In this document: positions 5,713-5,765 of the stretch, piece by piece
Layout of the letters: the number at the start of each line of letters is the position of its first letter
Numbering within the stretch: position 1 is the first letter of the stretch
Assembly: GCA_910586605.1 (NCBI GenBank)
Contig: CAJUJR010000123.1
Location: forward strand, 1 to 5,765
DNA from: an uncultured Lachnospiraceae bacterium
GTDB lineage: Bacteria; Bacillota; Clostridia; Lachnospirales; Lachnospiraceae
Length of the DNA: 5,765 nt
Direction: 5' to 3'
Notes under the pieces: model-generated
What the model was told of the DNA's origin: nothing
The model's input: the letters and a program-made list of their open reading frames with translations, nothing else
Databases searched by the model: none
Position numbers and translations under genes: made by a program

Positions 5713-5765
5713 TGTTACTATTCACAGCCAATCGTAGCCGGATCTCAATAAAAAATCTCTTCCCC
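5713..5765 (-). repeat. Right copy of inverted repeat; core 5713-5739
   Basis: This is the inverted partner of the repeat at 1-53: 5713-5739 is the exact reverse complement of 27-53, and 5747-5761 matches the reverse complement of 1-15 with one mismatch. The short stretch between the blocks differs in length and sequence (7 bases here, 11 on the left), so the two copies are diverged relatives and not one identical sequence. The inner border is near 5713, about 60 bases upstream of the flotillin -10. No reading frame is visible in it. Confidence 0.85.

Overview
The window looks like a low-GC Firmicutes chromosome, most likely a gut clostridium of the Lachnospiraceae type. This is inferred from AT-rich intergenic DNA, strong AGGAGG-type ribosome sites, extended -10 promoters, and the style of the HicB, AspB-type aminotransferase, short CstA and flotillin proteins. 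The genus cannot be fixed from the sequence alone.

Layout. Both extremities carry inverted copies of one repeat (1-53 and 5713-5765), with a perfect 27-bp core. At the left end the repeat runs straight into the last ~30 codons of a HicA-type toxin gene that has lost its 5' part. It is followed, with an ATGA overlap, by a complete COG4226-type hicB antitoxin gene (142-477) and a coupled 58-aa unknown ORF (485-661). A regulatory region (662-921) follows, holding a GntR-style palindrome, an extended -10 promoter and a very long hairpin. Then come a class I PLP-dependent aminotransferase (922-2121) and a CstA-family transporter (2204-3871), both on the + strand. A flotillin/SPFH protein (4034-5575) is convergent on the - strand. 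The 162-bp convergent gap between cstA and the flotillin gene contains an elaborate structure: a 13-bp outer stem enclosing three separate hairpins.

How the parts may work together. The aminotransferase and CstA genes are adjacent and co-oriented. CstA/BtsT proteins import pyruvate and/or peptides, and aminotransferases of this class link amino acids to 2-oxo acids, so a shared role in amino-acid/pyruvate economy is plausible but unproven. The flotillin is a separate membrane-domain scaffold unit with its own promoter. The toxin-antitoxin remnant is probably non-toxic as it stands, because most of HicA is missing.

I do not see a clear previously undescribed multi-gene system. The items most worth checking are the paired terminal repeat that truncates hicA, and the branched palindromic element at 3876-4005.
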